This document shows positions 48,376 to 61,314 of a DNA stretch of 64,000 nt, one piece after another. Position 1 is the first letter of the stretch; each line of letters opens with the position of its first letter. The stretch comes from Liolophura sinensis. Taxonomy: Eukaryota > Mollusca > Polyplacophora > Chitonida > Chitonidae. The notes under the pieces were generated by a model. It had not been told where the DNA came from. It saw only the letters and a program-made list of their open reading frames with translations, and did not search any database. The position numbers and the translations under genes are program-made. The DNA lies in contig NC_088300.1 in NCBI RefSeq assembly GCF_032854445.1, positions 30,301,608 to 30,365,607 of the forward strand, given 5' to 3'.

Positions 48376-48512
48376 CCAGCTTGCTGCCAGACCTTTCCAG
48401 GTACACGTATGTCAGGGGAGGAAGCCAACATCGACCTCAACTCAAAGCGACCGCACGTGTGAGAGTCATTCTGGTGTGCTGGCGCACTAACCATTTGGTC
48501 ATGGTGGCCTGT
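48376..48512 (-). mobile_element. SINE1, head half only
   Basis: Plus-strand blocks TTGCTGCCAGACCTTTCCAG, GAGGAAGCCAACATCGACC and GCGACCGCACGTGTGAGAG, then GGCGCACTAACC, follow the SINE1 5' half. The 3' half is missing, so this is a post-insertion remnant rather than a 5'-truncated insertion. Confidence 0.75.
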
Positions 48513-49024
48513 AGACTTGGCTCCTGTTGTGTCTGTGTGTATTCTGTAAAGTTGAAAGATGGTATGACCTAGAAAACACCATTGCTTATTCATAATTTTT
48601 GTAGCGAAATACAGTATCTTGAATGCAACTGAATACATTGTTTCTATGCTATGAACGTTTTAGAAGCTGTCTTTCGCTTTTGTCCCATCAATGCTGTTAA
48701 GTGGAATTGAAAATGCACAGTTGTTTGGACGACGCCAAGTGTGTGTATTTTAGGGACAAAGTTCCAAATATCCAGCGCCAAAGAAGACAACATCGAAACT
48801 GGATTTTAAAACTATAAATTCCAACAGTATAATTCCGACAATCCTGTGCAAATGAAAATAACACAGACCCTCAAACGTATGTCCATCAAGTTTTCTGAAC
48901 TAAATGTGTGTTTATGAAAGTATTCATATAGACATGGTGTACAAATAAGATATCTTACTGGATCATTGAGTGTTAGTTAATGTGTATGATGTAATTAACT
49001 TGGCTGTATTTCACCAACGGCCGT

Positions 49025-49450
49025 TTTTAGGAAGCCTGACATATCATGGATTGAGTTTGCCACTGGAGCCAAGGCGCCGAGCCTCCACAGACAACTTTGA
49101 ATGTGGTATTAACTTACATCTTGTCTATCAGGATATTCGTCATACCTTGGGCTTTAACCTCAGCCTGGCTGTGAACTCCCCAAAGTATTTTTTTGTTTTG
49201 ATTGGTGTTTTACGCCGTACTCAAGAATATTTCACTTATACGACGGCGGCCAGCATTATGGTGTGTGGAAACCGGGCACAGCCCGGGGGAAACCCACGAC
49301 CATCCGCACCAAAGTATTTGAAAGGAAAACGTGTTTCTGCTTCGAGCGGATCGTGATAGAGATAAGTACACGTGTACTGTCCAAAGAAAATATCTGTTTT
49401 CTCATAGAGAGGATGCTCAGAATGAATCAAGTCCGTAAAAGTCTCTTGTG
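49025..49450 (+). repeat. R4 dispersed repeat, interrupted by a SINE1
   Basis: CCTCCACAGACAACTTTGAA, TGTGGTATTAACTTACATCT, TGTCTATCAGGATATTCGTC and the 3' part after the SINE match, in inverse orientation, 62690-63019. An 8-base length difference relative to that copy breaks any shared frame. Confidence 0.8.
49180..49319 (-). mobile_element. SINE1, 5'-truncated, nested in R4, 11-bp target-site duplication
   Basis: Body 49191-49308, minus strand. CCAAAGTATTT at 49180-49190 and 49309-49319 flanks it exactly. The empty-site form is visible in the related R4 copy near 62863-62873 (CGAAGACTTCGGGG region on the plus strand). Confidence 0.93.
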
Positions 49451-50231
49451 ACCGAACTAAAGATAATATGGTGATATCAAATGCATTTCGGTAAACACGT
49501 GATTTAGTTCAACATGTCCGTGTGTGAAATTTAGATCAGTTTACTGTGCTTTTCAATTTTCACCAAATTTTGAAGTCTTGGAAAGAGTTGATAAAAGATA
49601 ACTGTTGCAAATGTGTAACCATTGAAAACAGCGCGAATCATAGTGCTCGGAAGAAACAGCCGCATAGTTAGTCAAGCATTGATAGAGGATTAAGAAAGAT
49701 ACATAAACTTCGCGTTTACATCTTAGGCATCAGCTTTATAAATAAACAACACCGTTCCTTGTCTGTGACATAAGATATAAATAGCCGTATTGGGCATAAC
49801 ATCGTTGGAAACTCAGAATGGTCACAAGATACTTCCGCCCTTTCGATAATTTTTCATCTGTTACAACTGGTACCTGAGTTGTTTATGGTCTAACGTTACG
49901 AAGGCATTAAATTATGGGCTTGTATAAAGTATACATTACGCTCCTTACGGATCTTTCAGACTTCATTTTCATCATTCTCTGTTTTACTAACCATTTTCTT
50001 TTCGCTTCCAGCGTTCAACAGCCGTTTTTAACCGCATCACTTTGTTCACTGTAAAGTCAACGCCCTAACAATAGTGTGATTAAAAACAACACCTTGACGT
50101 CGGAAATGAATTGAAAAAAACGTATTGAAGACGCAAAGAATGAAATTTTCATGCTTGAAACTTTCAGAAACTAAAATCACCAAAGTGGATGCATTGCGAC
50201 GTGGAAAAAGCAGACGAAAAGTTACATTAAA
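49451..50231. other. No gene recognised
   Basis: Nothing supportable on either strand. Confidence 0.5.
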
Positions 50232-50520
50232 ACTGGCATTACCCCGGTGACTCTTAAGCTGTGGGTGTCACAAGGTATAACTCTTAAAGCGATCGTTTGG
50301 CCTAATGGGGTTTAGATCTGTTTACGATCAGGTGTTATGGAGTTGGCGAATTGCCGAGATTGGGCGACAGGGGGACTGGACGATATAGTGTGTCCCTGAC
50401 CTCTGCTGGCTTCTTTGTTTAACGATTTCCCACGCAGCTTTTACGTGACTGTTGGGAAGCCCATTCTTGACTTGACGAAATTGTCAGCTATAATGGCTAA
50501 TACCTGACCGTTACACATTA
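50232..50520 (+). repeat. R6 dispersed repeat, plus copy
   Basis: Blocks GCTGTGGGTGTCACAAGGTA, GCGATCGTTTGGCCTA, TTTAGATCTGTTTACGATCA, GGTGTTATGGAGTTGGCG and TTTAACGATTTCCCACGCAG recur inverted, in order, in 60330-60650. No open frame; class unknown. Confidence 0.75.
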
Positions 50521-50522
50521 AG

Positions 50523-50694
50523 GAGCTCGCCTTAAAAGTGTGCCCATGCCGGCTTCCTCTCCGGCCGTAGGTGGGAAGGTCTGCCAGCAACCTGCGGATG
50601 GTCGTGGATTTCCTCCGGGCTGTGCCCGGTTTCCACCCACTTGAGTACGGCGTAAAACACCAATCAAATAAATAAATAAATTAAAAGCGCGCCA
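50523..50694 (+). mobile_element. SINE1 with internal deletion
   Basis: Runs from CATGCCGGCTTCCTCTCCGG through CAACCTGCGGATGGTCGTGG to CACCAATCAAATAAATAAAT, but jumps from CGGTTTCCACCCAC directly to TTGAGTACGGCG, losing ~35 bases. TTAAAAGTG/TTAAAAGCG near the ends may be the target-site duplication. It sits at the end of R6. Confidence 0.85.
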
Positions 50695-51310
50695 GTAAAT
50701 GACTCCCAACTAAGGACTCTCAAATCTGGTTTAATAACTAATAGTAGCTTATTGATAATATATCCTCACTTTTGGTTGATATCAGGTGAACCCTGTTACA
50801 GGTTAAGTCTTCGTTATACTTTTGTCGCACATATTAATGTGTGCAAATGAACTCCGTCAGACAGAACGGGGTGTGCTGGTCAAAAACGTAAGCATATTCC
50901 ATTAGCGGTTGTTCCGCTCACAACCATAAGTTAACGTCACTGCCAGCCCTAGGCAAGCGTGACCTGTGGAAACGCAGTTTGACGCAGGAAAGCTTGCCGA
51001 AGCATTAAAATCTATGTTCGTTAGTAAAATTGTGCCATGAGTCCGTTTGAATCATGCCCTATATACTTAAAATAAAGAGAAAGATATTTTAAATAAATTT
51101 TCTAACTTCAGTTCTTACCTAATCACGTCAACCCAATACATGATGTTGGCGTTGTCCAGCCTAGAGAGAAGCGCATTCGCTGCAGGTAGTATGGAGTTTA
51201 ACATTTATTCTATGGTCGTCATGAAGTTATGCTCACAACGTTTCACAAACATACTCAAACACAACTGTTATAGAAACTGCAATCCGAAGGTTGTTTTTCA
51301 CGTTCGACGA

Positions 51311-51419
51311 AAGAGGGAGCCAACATAAGGTGGAGTTGAGCCCAAGGCAACCGCATTGGTCAGAGGCTCCTGGGAGTATATGAAGCGTTACCACGCTAAC
51401 CACTCAACCACGGAGCTCC
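51311..51419 (-). mobile_element. SINE1, head part only
   Basis: GAGGGAGCCAACATAAGGTG, GCAACCGCATTGGTCAGAGG and CCACTCAACCACGGAGCTCC on the plus strand are the inverted SINE1 head. Confidence 0.8.
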
Positions 51420-51601
51420 AACCCCCAACCCCGACCTTAAGACGAGGCGATAATCTCCACCGATTTAATTTGACGTTTAGATAATCTTTTTCAGAACGTA
51501 CTCATTTCGCGACATTCAAATCCATAGGACACCCCCACCCCCCAACCTCACAAAAAATATCATAGAGAAAAAACTAAACTCGTCTATATGTACATGAGAA
51601 A

Positions 51602-51838
51602 ACTTTATTTATTTATCTATTTGATTGGTGTTTTACGCACTCAAGAATACTTCACTTATACGACCTCGGTCAACATTATGGTGTGAGAAAACCGGGCAGA
51701 GCCCGGAGGAAACCCACGATCATCCGGAGGTTGCTGACTGACCTTCCCACGTACGGCAGAAAAGGCAGCCATTATGAGCTGGGCTGCACTCCCAGCGACT
51801 GCACTGGTGACGCGCTAACCTCGGCCAGGAAGGTTCCC
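51602..51838 (-). mobile_element. SINE1, nearly full length
   Basis: TATTTGATTGGTGTTTTACG, GAAACCCACGATCATCCGGA, CTTCCCACGTACGGCAGAAA and GCGCTAACCTCGGCC appear in order on the plus strand; the head is degraded, with an internal loss after CTGCACTGGTGA. Confidence 0.88.
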
Positions 51839-52890
51839 AAAAGAAAATAAAGTTCCTCACCAATTACAAAACAGTTTATGGTTTCAAGTCTGTAATTCGT
51901 AAACAAAGGCCAGTTATGTAATGGAGAAACGACGAGGAACAGTTGATCCTTAAAAAAGAACCGACAAGGCCGGAAGCTTAAACGTGTTTGTAGTAATGAA
52001 ACAACTGTCGGTTATTTTTCAAGAATCGCGCGGTGCCATTTCAAACAAATGCTTAAAAAACCGTTACGTCACAATAAGTTTCTGCATTTATTTGCATAGC
52101 TGAACATAATTCGCAGTATGGTTAATCTTTCGTGACGCTGTTACATGAAGTTTTAGTGCAACGGCATTCGAGCTTTTAGCCTATGGGAGTTGAACTCTGT
52201 ATAGGTTACTACATGAGCATACAATGGGTGTGTAGGATTATGTAATGGAGCAAATCAAATCTTCGGTGCATTGCTTAATAATATGAGTGACCTTTGGCAT
52301 GCCATAAGTACAACACATCTGTTCGTCAGCGGATTTTTTTACTGGTCATAATTCTACACAGGCCGTTTATAACATAACACGCTCCAGAATTTGTGGACAA
52401 CAATTCCAGATAGCAAAGTAATTAACTGAAACAACTAAAGTTGGCGTACTGCCATAAGTAATAAGAAAATATGTTGCATTTCTTTCGTACTGTGACAACC
52501 ACGGATTCGTAACCGTGTTTTTAACACTGTACTGTTACATACAGGATCTGTGCGAGTTTCCATTGTGGGTGGTGCCTGATGACTGTTTGCCCCTTGTAAA
52601 CACTAGTGTATATTTCTTGGGGGAGGTGTTAGTTGGACAAAGGATTCACGCCACAACAAACGTTTAAAAGGGGGCAATTGTACGCTTTTCCCTGATATCT
52701 GAGTGGGATATTAAGTGGTTTAGAGCCTTGTGTTCGAATCCCGGTCTACCGTACACCAAACGAAGGGGCACTCAGGTGGTATCAGTCGTCACCGTTTACC
52801 ACTAACTCCCAAGTGTGGACTCTTGAAAAGTAATCAATTGCTCAGACAATAGCTTGACGTCACAGTAAACGTTTAATTTTTAATTTCCTA
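51839..52890. other. No gene recognised; B-box-like sequence at 52730
   Basis: TGTTCGAATCCCGGTC at about 52731 is a textbook pol III B box and lies after AAGTGGTTTAGAGCC. This suggests the remnant of another tRNA-derived element; no cloverleaf can be folded. Confidence 0.4.
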
Positions 52891-53422
52891 TTCCACCGTA
52901 CAAATCACGCAACGTTTTATCGAGGAATGCGTAACCCGTGAGACCTATGACCAACGTAATTCCGCTGTTCATTTTCACCAGTTGCCTTCCTTCTCAGTCG
53001 ACTGGACGAAGCTGTTCACCGTAGAAATAATGGCTTCATTTCACTTGTAGTACGCATTTGGCAGATGTGTTAGAATTGGCATTAACAAGTAAGTGCTGCA
53101 GGACGCAAACACGCTGGGGGTGGACGAAGGCAGACCAGACCAGCTCGGAGTTTCACTGGCACTCGATCCTAACGTGCAAAATAAACACCGGGACCATACA
53201 CAGTACCATCGTAACATTACAGCCCTGTAGACTGGAAATAAACTTTTCCATATCTACCCGGACTATAAATTACGCTGAGAATGAAGGCGTTGGTTAAGCT
53301 TTGTCCAGTATGTGTTGGGCTCGAGGTAAACTGTGAGAGAAGAAGTTAAGTATCGCCACTTATTATTACACGGAAGCGGAAGTACCTTTTCGTAAATCTT
53401 ACTCGATGGATCCCATCTGACC
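52891..53422 (+). repeat. R7 dispersed repeat, copy 1
   Basis: Matches 58176-58668 in the same orientation. The last ~160 bases (53260-53422) are about 92 percent identical by eye, including TTAAGTATCGCCACTTATTA; the upstream part is far more diverged, though blocks such as CAGCCCTGTAGACTGG stay in order. Confidence 0.8.
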
Positions 53423-53466
53423 AACAGCTTTTTCTTTCCCAGCTGTTGGTGTGTGTTAAAACCAAT

Positions 53467-53546
53467 CCATTTATTTATTTATTTGATTGGTGTTTACGCC
53501 ATACCCATTTCACTTATAAGAGTTATGGTGAGAGGAAATCAGGCGG
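53467..53546 (-). mobile_element. SINE1, 3' fragment with small deletions
   Basis: TTTATTTATTTGATTGGTGT, TTACGCCATACCC, ATTTCACTTATAAG and TTATGGTGAGAGGAAATCAG. Confidence 0.8.
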
Positions 53547-56500
53547 ATTCAAAAATGCACAATGCCATCATGATACGACCACTGCATAAATCACAAAATA
53601 GGTATTGGCATTTCATTCAATAGATGTCCACGTTTCCACTGTATAACAAATTTCTCATTGATGTTTTCACCTTGTTACAAAGAGTTTAGAAAAGAAACTT
53701 AAATGAAGTTTGCTTGAAGTTACAGTGTGGAACAGGAAACTTATGAAATCCAAAGCTAATAAGAATTTCCATAACTTTTTCCTAACAGTTATGGTGGACA
53801 ATGGCTTATGTCTGCAGGGACAGATACGAGTCAGACAAATTCATTTAGTGAGCGGGGATTTATTTGATGTAATATGTTTGATCTATAACGACACAGAACA
53901 AAAAAACAAATGGGCTCACAAATGTCTAGTTATGGTTGCAAAGCGATATGTATTAATAAGGCCACAAGACTCAAGGGTTTATGCGTTGCTGAGCTGGAAC
54001 CTTAAATAACAAGCTTAAAGTTACAATGTATCAGAGTCCGATTAAAATAGCAGAAATGTTCCCTTTTCATGTAAGAATAAGCCTTGGTTTGCTATCATAG
54101 ACACATATAACGGTTTACTGACCCTCGTACAGAGAACGACAACAGCACTTGTCATGAGTTTTACCATCAGGCACACCCGGTTGCTCCTGTAAAAGCAATT
54201 CTCAAATGATATTCGTATGTTTAACTTTTTTCTGTCCGTTATCTTGGTATTAGTGCTTTTCATAGGAGATATCGTTATGCCGAAAGGCTTGACGGACATG
54301 ACGCTTATATTTAGTTATCAAATATTTCCCCAAAATTACGTTGTTGATATTAAGAACTGAAATTTTTGATCTATTTAAAATAGACTTTAGCTGAATACAG
54401 TCTACAAGTATAAATATCGGCATAAATCAAGAGTTTAGCCAAATATATGCATTCGAGGAAATTGTATTTTACGGTACAGAGCCTAAGAGTTCGAAAAAAT
54501 GTCCCGCCTCTGGGAAAAATGGGTTGTTGGCGCTCCTCAATCTAATTCGACTGTATATTAGGACACGTGAGACATTTTTAGATCATTTGCTTACACATGA
54601 TATGAGTAGTCGGCCTCAGACACTCTCCGGGATTCTCACCGACAACCCTCTTCCGGTGGAGGAGGCAAGAGATTTGTAGCCCCAGGGAGTTCCTTCCGGT
54701 AGGTCCCAATCTGTCCATTGCGCGGCTTACACTATCTTGCCTAACTATGCATTTTCACGACATGATGACTAGGGTTATTTTTATTGTTAATGAACTCACA
54801 CAAAGGATAACAAAACCAGGACGATGAGGAACATCTCATGTGGAAAACAGAAACACTATTCCTGACCACGGGGCTCTGGGTGCAGTTGCACTTGTTCAAT
54901 TCGTTTACTGATTACTTCATCAACGTCGTACAGTCATCAACATATTTTTACATTAATTAACTTCACACTAAGTGAAAACCTTCGTGAATGGGAGTTATTC
55001 ACCTAAATTTTCAAATAAGTGCAGATATAGGGTAAATGGTGGTTAGAAATTATGTAATAAAACTAATCACAGATGAACAAAAAATATGAACAGGAATGGT
55101 AACTTATAAACTTAATCGTACACATACATATGCTGCAGATCATTGCTGTTCTTTTTGCAAAAAAACCGTTGTTACGAACCCCGTCTTTAAATATTGTACC
55201 ATATTTTTTAAAATTTGTTCTTGAGTCTGTGTACGTTATAGCCTGCGCTGTAATTCAGTCGAGCGTTTTCGAGGTTTCCATGTTTATGAGTCTAGATTCT
55301 GGAAATGTGTATCGGTGTTGTAAACGTGTTTACGATCAAACCATCCAGAAGTTTCTTTACACTGGTCTGTAAATATGAGCAACGGAGTTGGAGCTTGTAG
55401 TCATTTACTCAAGTCAACCTGAGAGCAGTCATATTTACTGTCATCCACTGTAAAGGATTTTGTTGGGTTTGGAGATATCGGCTTTCAAGCCATTCGACAT
55501 TCACCATTTGTATTCCATTTTCTGTACAAGGGACTTTGTGAGCCAGTTGCTATTTTTTGAGACGTTATTTTGGAGCTAGTATCGCTCATTGTCTCTTTGT
55601 ACGATTACGTACATTTCGTCTCAGTTTACCCTGAAATTGACTTTATGTATATTTCCGAGGAGTAAAACATACATCGATAGCTCGGCATCACAGGCACTAC
55701 TGTCAACCTGTCCGCCCTGAGAAGTTTCTGTGTTTCCAAGCTCCTTCGCGTTTCTTTGTTTGATGTTGTGTAAGTCCTATCGTTGATATGAGGATTTAAC
55801 AAGTCAGTTGTTTCTCATCTTTACTCTCCCATAGTGGTGCCCTCACATGGTGATCTTTGTTTTATTTGTATGCAGCTTGGAGAAACCGCTGATCCTTGTA
55901 TGGTAGAATTATGCATAAAGGTCAAAACACGCTTTTCACTACGGACTTCACTTCCATGAATCATCACTGCTTCTCACGACCGGTTGGATACAACGGGTTA
56001 ATTCACAATACTTTACCATCCAGGCATCTTTGTAGTTGAGACACCTTTCAGATATTTTTTATATTTATTGAGATCCCTGATGTAACGTCTCCACTATCCA
56101 TTCATGCTTCTTTGCGAAATGTTGCCTACAATGATTTACCTGTCGAAACTATACCGTCTGTGCCTTTTTGGGTGAGTGTTGGTCAACATTCATGTCATCC
56201 TAGATATGTGAGCAGATTTTCCGGACACTTATTACTTCTGTTAGGGATAGTATGCAGATGTACGTGCGCTTTTCTGGTAGCCTTACATGAAATAGTTTCT
56301 AAGTTATCGAAGTTTATCTGGAGTCTCGAAAATCAAAGCTTATCAGCACAACTTCCCACAAATCTTTCAACAGGTTACATAAAACAATAGAAGTGCTATG
56401 GTGACCATTTGGAGATGTGCCTCTTTGATAGTTTTTAAAAGAGTTATCATATCGGAGCTTGAGCGAGGTGAGGCAAGGGGATATATCACATCCTGATGAC

Positions 56501-57036
56501 AGCTTTCTATTTACTACAGTCTCTGATCTGTTTGCTTTTTGATATTTTCCATGCACTGTATTCTACTACCTTCCGTAAAGGTTGCTTACAATCTACATGG
56601 TTCTGGGACAGGTTGTCTAAGAGAGCTTTGTTATTAAGGGTCCTAATGTGACGTTTGGCCTCGATTATTCCCTTATGCCCATAGTAAAGGTAACAGGAAC
56701 ATATCTGTTACAGTTTATAGATTAAAGATTTTATTCTAAAACGTGTCAGTAATTGATTCGCATTAATATAAGGTTTCTGAAATCTGGTGAAATAGTATCC
56801 AATGGTCAACTGTCGATATTACCGTATCTCCTTGGCGCTTGGCGCTGTGTCGATCTTATCGTCCATGAAAGTCCCCAGTGACTGCTAAAAGGTTCCAAAT
56901 CAAATCATTATTATCGTTTGTCGTTTTATCAGTTTATCAGTTTTTTCAGAAAGGGCTGAATAGGCTGGTCTGATGTCTGGTGTGCTCCATAACCGCTGTG
57001 GTACTATGTTTCGCAGACAAACGCAAACAAAATTGT
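53547..57036. other. No gene recognised
   Basis: 3.5 kb without a repeat seen elsewhere in the window. The open frames (at most 99 codons) lack ATG, splice signals or domains. A GC-richer patch at 54600-54740 remains unexplained. Confidence 0.45.
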
Positions 57037-57200
57037 GTATTTATTTGATTGATGTTTTACGCTGTGCTCAAAAATATCTCACATATCTCACGGCTAGCGT
57101 TATTTTGGGAGGAAACTGTACAGAGCCAGAGGAAACCCACCACCATCTGCATGTTGTCGGCACGCATGACAAGAGATTCCACAGATTTGAAATTCACAGC
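57037..57200 (-). mobile_element. SINE1, diverged
   Basis: TATTTATTTGATTGATGTTT, ACGCTGTGCTCAAAAATATC and GGAGGAAACTGTACAGAGCC, then CCACCATCTGCATGTTG. Many changes; old copy. Confidence 0.8.
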
Positions 57201-58175
57201 GATCGCACTGCTGAAATCTCTAAAGAGAATGCCGCCGATTTGGCGTTAAGCCATAAGCATTCATTTATTCATTCTAAAGAGAATGTGCTGAACGAAATGC
57301 TAACTACCCGGACATAAACTATTATATAGAATATCATGTGACAATGATATGACGGGACGGATCCCTGATTCTTGTTACACTCGAATGACACGGCCATGGC
57401 TTATAAGTATTACTTACAGACCATGTCCTTCCAGAAATTTCTTATAATATGGCTGGAAAAGTGGGCGCAAAAGCCCTGGTAACCGAGTTATTTTCTAAAC
57501 GCATTTTGTAAGCCTGGGACAGACTAGATTCGATTTTATACTGCGCTCAAGCGCTTAGTATACCACTAATTGTTCTTTAATCCAGTTCAGGGAAGCAGAT
57601 AGGTTTTACAGTGTATGTATTATTATTCTCTTTCCTAGAATTTGCACAGACGAAATCCCGGTCATGCCGTTTCACTGTATCTCCAAAACGGCTGAATCTA
57701 CTCCCTAGGTCAAATCAGATGGAGTCTTTGTACTATCTGTGTATGGCGACTGTCAAATATACTTGCGCATTATTAACTTGAACTGATTTTTATGACGATT
57801 AAGCCTCACTGGATACAAATTATACACCAAAAATCATTCACCCGTGGTGCTGTTTCCTTCTAAAAGACCCTGCATCAAAGCGACAGGATAATGTAAGGTG
57901 CCAATATCAAACCTTTTAGTTTGTACGATACACACATTATTTTGTAAGATTAAAAGTGATATGCCACTAACCATGCGCCAATCCAAAAAACAAATAAACA
58001 ACAATTTACGCCATGGAATTAATTAAAATTCTAAATGTGTATAAAGGAAAACAAGAGTTTCAGGGAATCAACATTCTTGGCAATTTCTGGCTTAGTGTTT
58101 TGATGCCTATATGATCCTTTGTTTGTACGAAACCCCACATTAATCTTCAAGATTTTACACATCATTGTTATTTTC
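57201..58175. other. No gene recognised
   Basis: Nothing supportable on either strand. Confidence 0.5.
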
Positions 58176-58668
58176 ATTGCACCGTACAAAACAGGTCGGG
58201 CGTTACCGAAGACTGCGTAGCCCTACATATGGACCATATGGCCAGTATTAGTTCGCTGTTTATTTTCACTCACCAGAGCTACCAGACCTGCTTAGTCGCC
58301 TGCATACTTCCCAGGGGGAACTGTGTACTAGGTACTAATAAGTAAGTGTTATACGATACAGACAGGCTGAGGTTGTATGTGGGACAGATCAGTCGATCTC
58401 GGAGCACGGGATCCTGACGTGGAAAACAAACACCTGGATCGGCACTGTACTAGAGGAACACATTGCAGCCCAGTAGACTGGTGCTAAACCTTTTACAATC
58501 TATTCGGACTATAAATTACGCGGAGAATGAAGGCGTTGGCTACGCTTTGTCCAGTATGTGTTGGGCACGAGGTAAACTGTGAGAGAAGAAGTTAAGTATC
58601 GCCACTTATTATTACACAGAAGCGGAAGTGTCTTCTCATAAATCTCACTTGATGGATCCCATCTGACC
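58176..58668 (+). repeat. R7 dispersed repeat, copy 2
   Basis: Partner of 52891-53422; the conserved end is 58506-58668. Confidence 0.8.
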
Positions 58669-60329
58669 GACACTGCTTCTTATCTTGTGGTCAGAGTATA
58701 CTGATGCGAACCAACTGATCCAATTGATCAGTTCTTCTGTGACAGTATTAAAAAGTTTGTTCATGTGGCAGTAAAATAAGCTATAAAATGTTTTTGATGA
58801 ATTTCCATACGTACAAAACACGTTTTTGAGTAGATAACTGCGTCGGATGAGAAATAATAAGTGACATTAACAAAGCAGAACACGATGGTTGTTCAAAATT
58901 ATATATGTAGGGATGTTACAAATCCCTGGAACGTGATTGTCATGTCACTGGTTGTTCAATGAAAATCAGACATGACAGACCATTCCATCTGATTTTTGCT
59001 GTTGTAAATTTTATTTATTTTTTTTACCATGTTCCTAAAAACCTCAGGAGGAATTTAATAAATGTCCAAGTTCGTCTGTTCTCTGTATAAAATTGTAATA
59101 TGGCTGTTTTAGACCTCGTTACAAAGGCTTTATATACAAATATAAATGAGATGTGCATAAAGCTATGAGGTGAAACAGGAAAACGTGATAAAGCCAATTC
59201 TCATAACAAAAAGTTTTCATTGAGTCTGGAAAGTAATATGTTTGATGTATAGTGACAAAGAGTTATAAAATGGATGGTGGTGCCTATCGAGTTGCAAAGG
59301 AATAAGGATTAAAAATACGGGGTTTGCTTTTTTTTTTCTTCAGCTTTTGAACTTGGAAATAATTGAATAGATGAAAGACTTTGGGCGCATATAAAAATAC
59401 AAAGAGAAATACTATCTTTTTATACCAACATTCAGCGTTTATGGGAGTATTGATCGTTGTACAAACCAATATCCCTGATCATTATCTTTTCAAGTCAATT
59501 TCTACTTCAATCGTATTACGTTTTAAGTTTGAATAAACTCACACATTTTACAAGTGTTATCTTGGCAATGGTAAGTCTCTCAGGAGACACTAAGCATGAC
59601 ATGCTGACAAGCTATTGTTACTAAATGTTCCTATAAAATTTTGCTGTTGAAATTGATGAAAATCTTTGATCTATTTACAGAACCATCCGGAATGTCCACT
59701 GATATTGGCACAGGTATAGTTATTAATTGCTATATCCGCGATGTCCTAAACGTTCAACAATTCACTTTCAGGATTGATGTAAAAGTGAAGACGTGATAAA
59801 AGCTTAATCAGGTTACAAACAATACAGGAATGAACGAACGACCAATCCCCCATTGGTGAGGTTGATCAAAAAAACTGTTAGGAGTTTGATACCTGATGGT
59901 ACAGATATATTTGTGTTTACATAAACGATTTCCTTTCACTCTCACTCGTTCACAAGATGTTTTCAAATTCCCACCGTAAGCCAAATCTTAAATTATCTCT
60001 TCTTCTCACAAAAATGCACAAATGCATGTGGTTTTCTCGGGAGTAAGAGAGCGACATTCCTTCCCAAGAGCGTTTTCATAAAATACAATTTTTTTAATTA
60101 ATGCTGTTTTTTTACACCTCTGCATTTATTGTATCACTATAACGCTAATCTAAACATCAAATTTGTATCGGGCTATGAAAAATTGTTGAAAAATTAAGTA
60201 ATGCGTGGATAAATCAAAACATTGGGACAGTGTAATTTCATAACTGTCGGTTTTCTTAGGCCTTATTGTTAAAAATGCCAAAGATGAGACACGAGAAAAA
60301 AGCTCTCTTATACTGCCTTACCAAGCACT
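58669..60329. other. No gene recognised
   Basis: AT-rich; only short frames. Confidence 0.5.
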
Positions 60330-60650
60330 GGAGAAGAGGACGTGTCAGGTCCCTCATTGTCAGTCATTGTGGCTGACAACATTGATAATATAGCTGACAA
60401 CATAGGAGCGGACACTGTGCTTGATGCTCAACCCTTCCTAATAGTCACGCAAAATCTGTGCGAGAAATCGTTTAACAAAGTCGCTTGTGGTGGTCAGGGT
60501 CGCACCCTCTTGTCACGTTGATCATGTTAAACCCGACAATCCGCCAACTCAATAACACCTGACCATAAACAGATCTAAAGCTCTGTAGGCCATACGATCG
60601 TTTCTTGAGTTATACCTCGTGACACCCACAGCGTAAGCGTCCCCAGGGAA
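60330..60650 (-). repeat. R6 dispersed repeat, minus copy
   Basis: Inverted partner of 50232-50520. It has an extra internal stretch with GCTGACAACAT repeated twice near 60370-60405. Confidence 0.72.
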
Positions 60651-61067
60651 ATACAAGTAGTTCAATTATAAGTCGGAGCCTATTCGTGACATTGCTTTTA
60701 GAGAGCGGAAACTTTTAGATTAAAGACTCTTCTACCACGGAGGCTTGATTGAAGTCCCTCGAGATCCCAGTGTAACTCTCTCTTTTCATCTCCATCTTAC
60801 CCACCTCTATGCATCGATTTCAGTTTCTGGACAGTCAGGAGTTCACCTTAAGAACAATGGTTAATACACTGTCGCATTGAAGCCTAACGAGTGCTCATTT
60901 ATATCTATCTAGCCTGTCTTTCATCGGACGTTTAGTTACCGTTTCTAACACCACCACTTTGATCACATTTAAATCAAGGTTTTTGAATTCAATGAATTTT
61001 CAATTCTTCCGTTCTTATAAGCATCGCTAACACTATTCATTTACAAGGTAATGACTTTGAATTCTTT

Positions 61068-61314
61068 TATTTCATTTAATTGATCGATGTTTGCGCCGTA
61101 CTCAAGAAAATATGACTTATACGACGGTGGGAGGAAACCTGCCAGAGCCCGGGGAAATCCATGACCCTCCACAGTTTGCAGACACACCTTCCCACGTACG
61201 ACCAGAGAGGAAGTCAGCATGAGCTGGACTTGAACTCAGAGCTACCGCATTGGTGAAAGGCTCCTGGGTCTTCGGGCCGGACTGGCTCGCAAACCCCCTC
61301 GGCAATGGAGACTC
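61068..61314 (-). mobile_element. SINE1, nearly full length, diverged
   Basis: GCCGTACTCAAGAAAATATG, ACCAGAGAGGAAGTCAGCAT and GAGCTGGACTTGAACTCAGA on the plus strand, the last being the inverted B-box region; CATTGGTGAAAGGCTCCTGG leads into a degraded head. The GGTCAGCATTATG block is missing. Confidence 0.85.
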
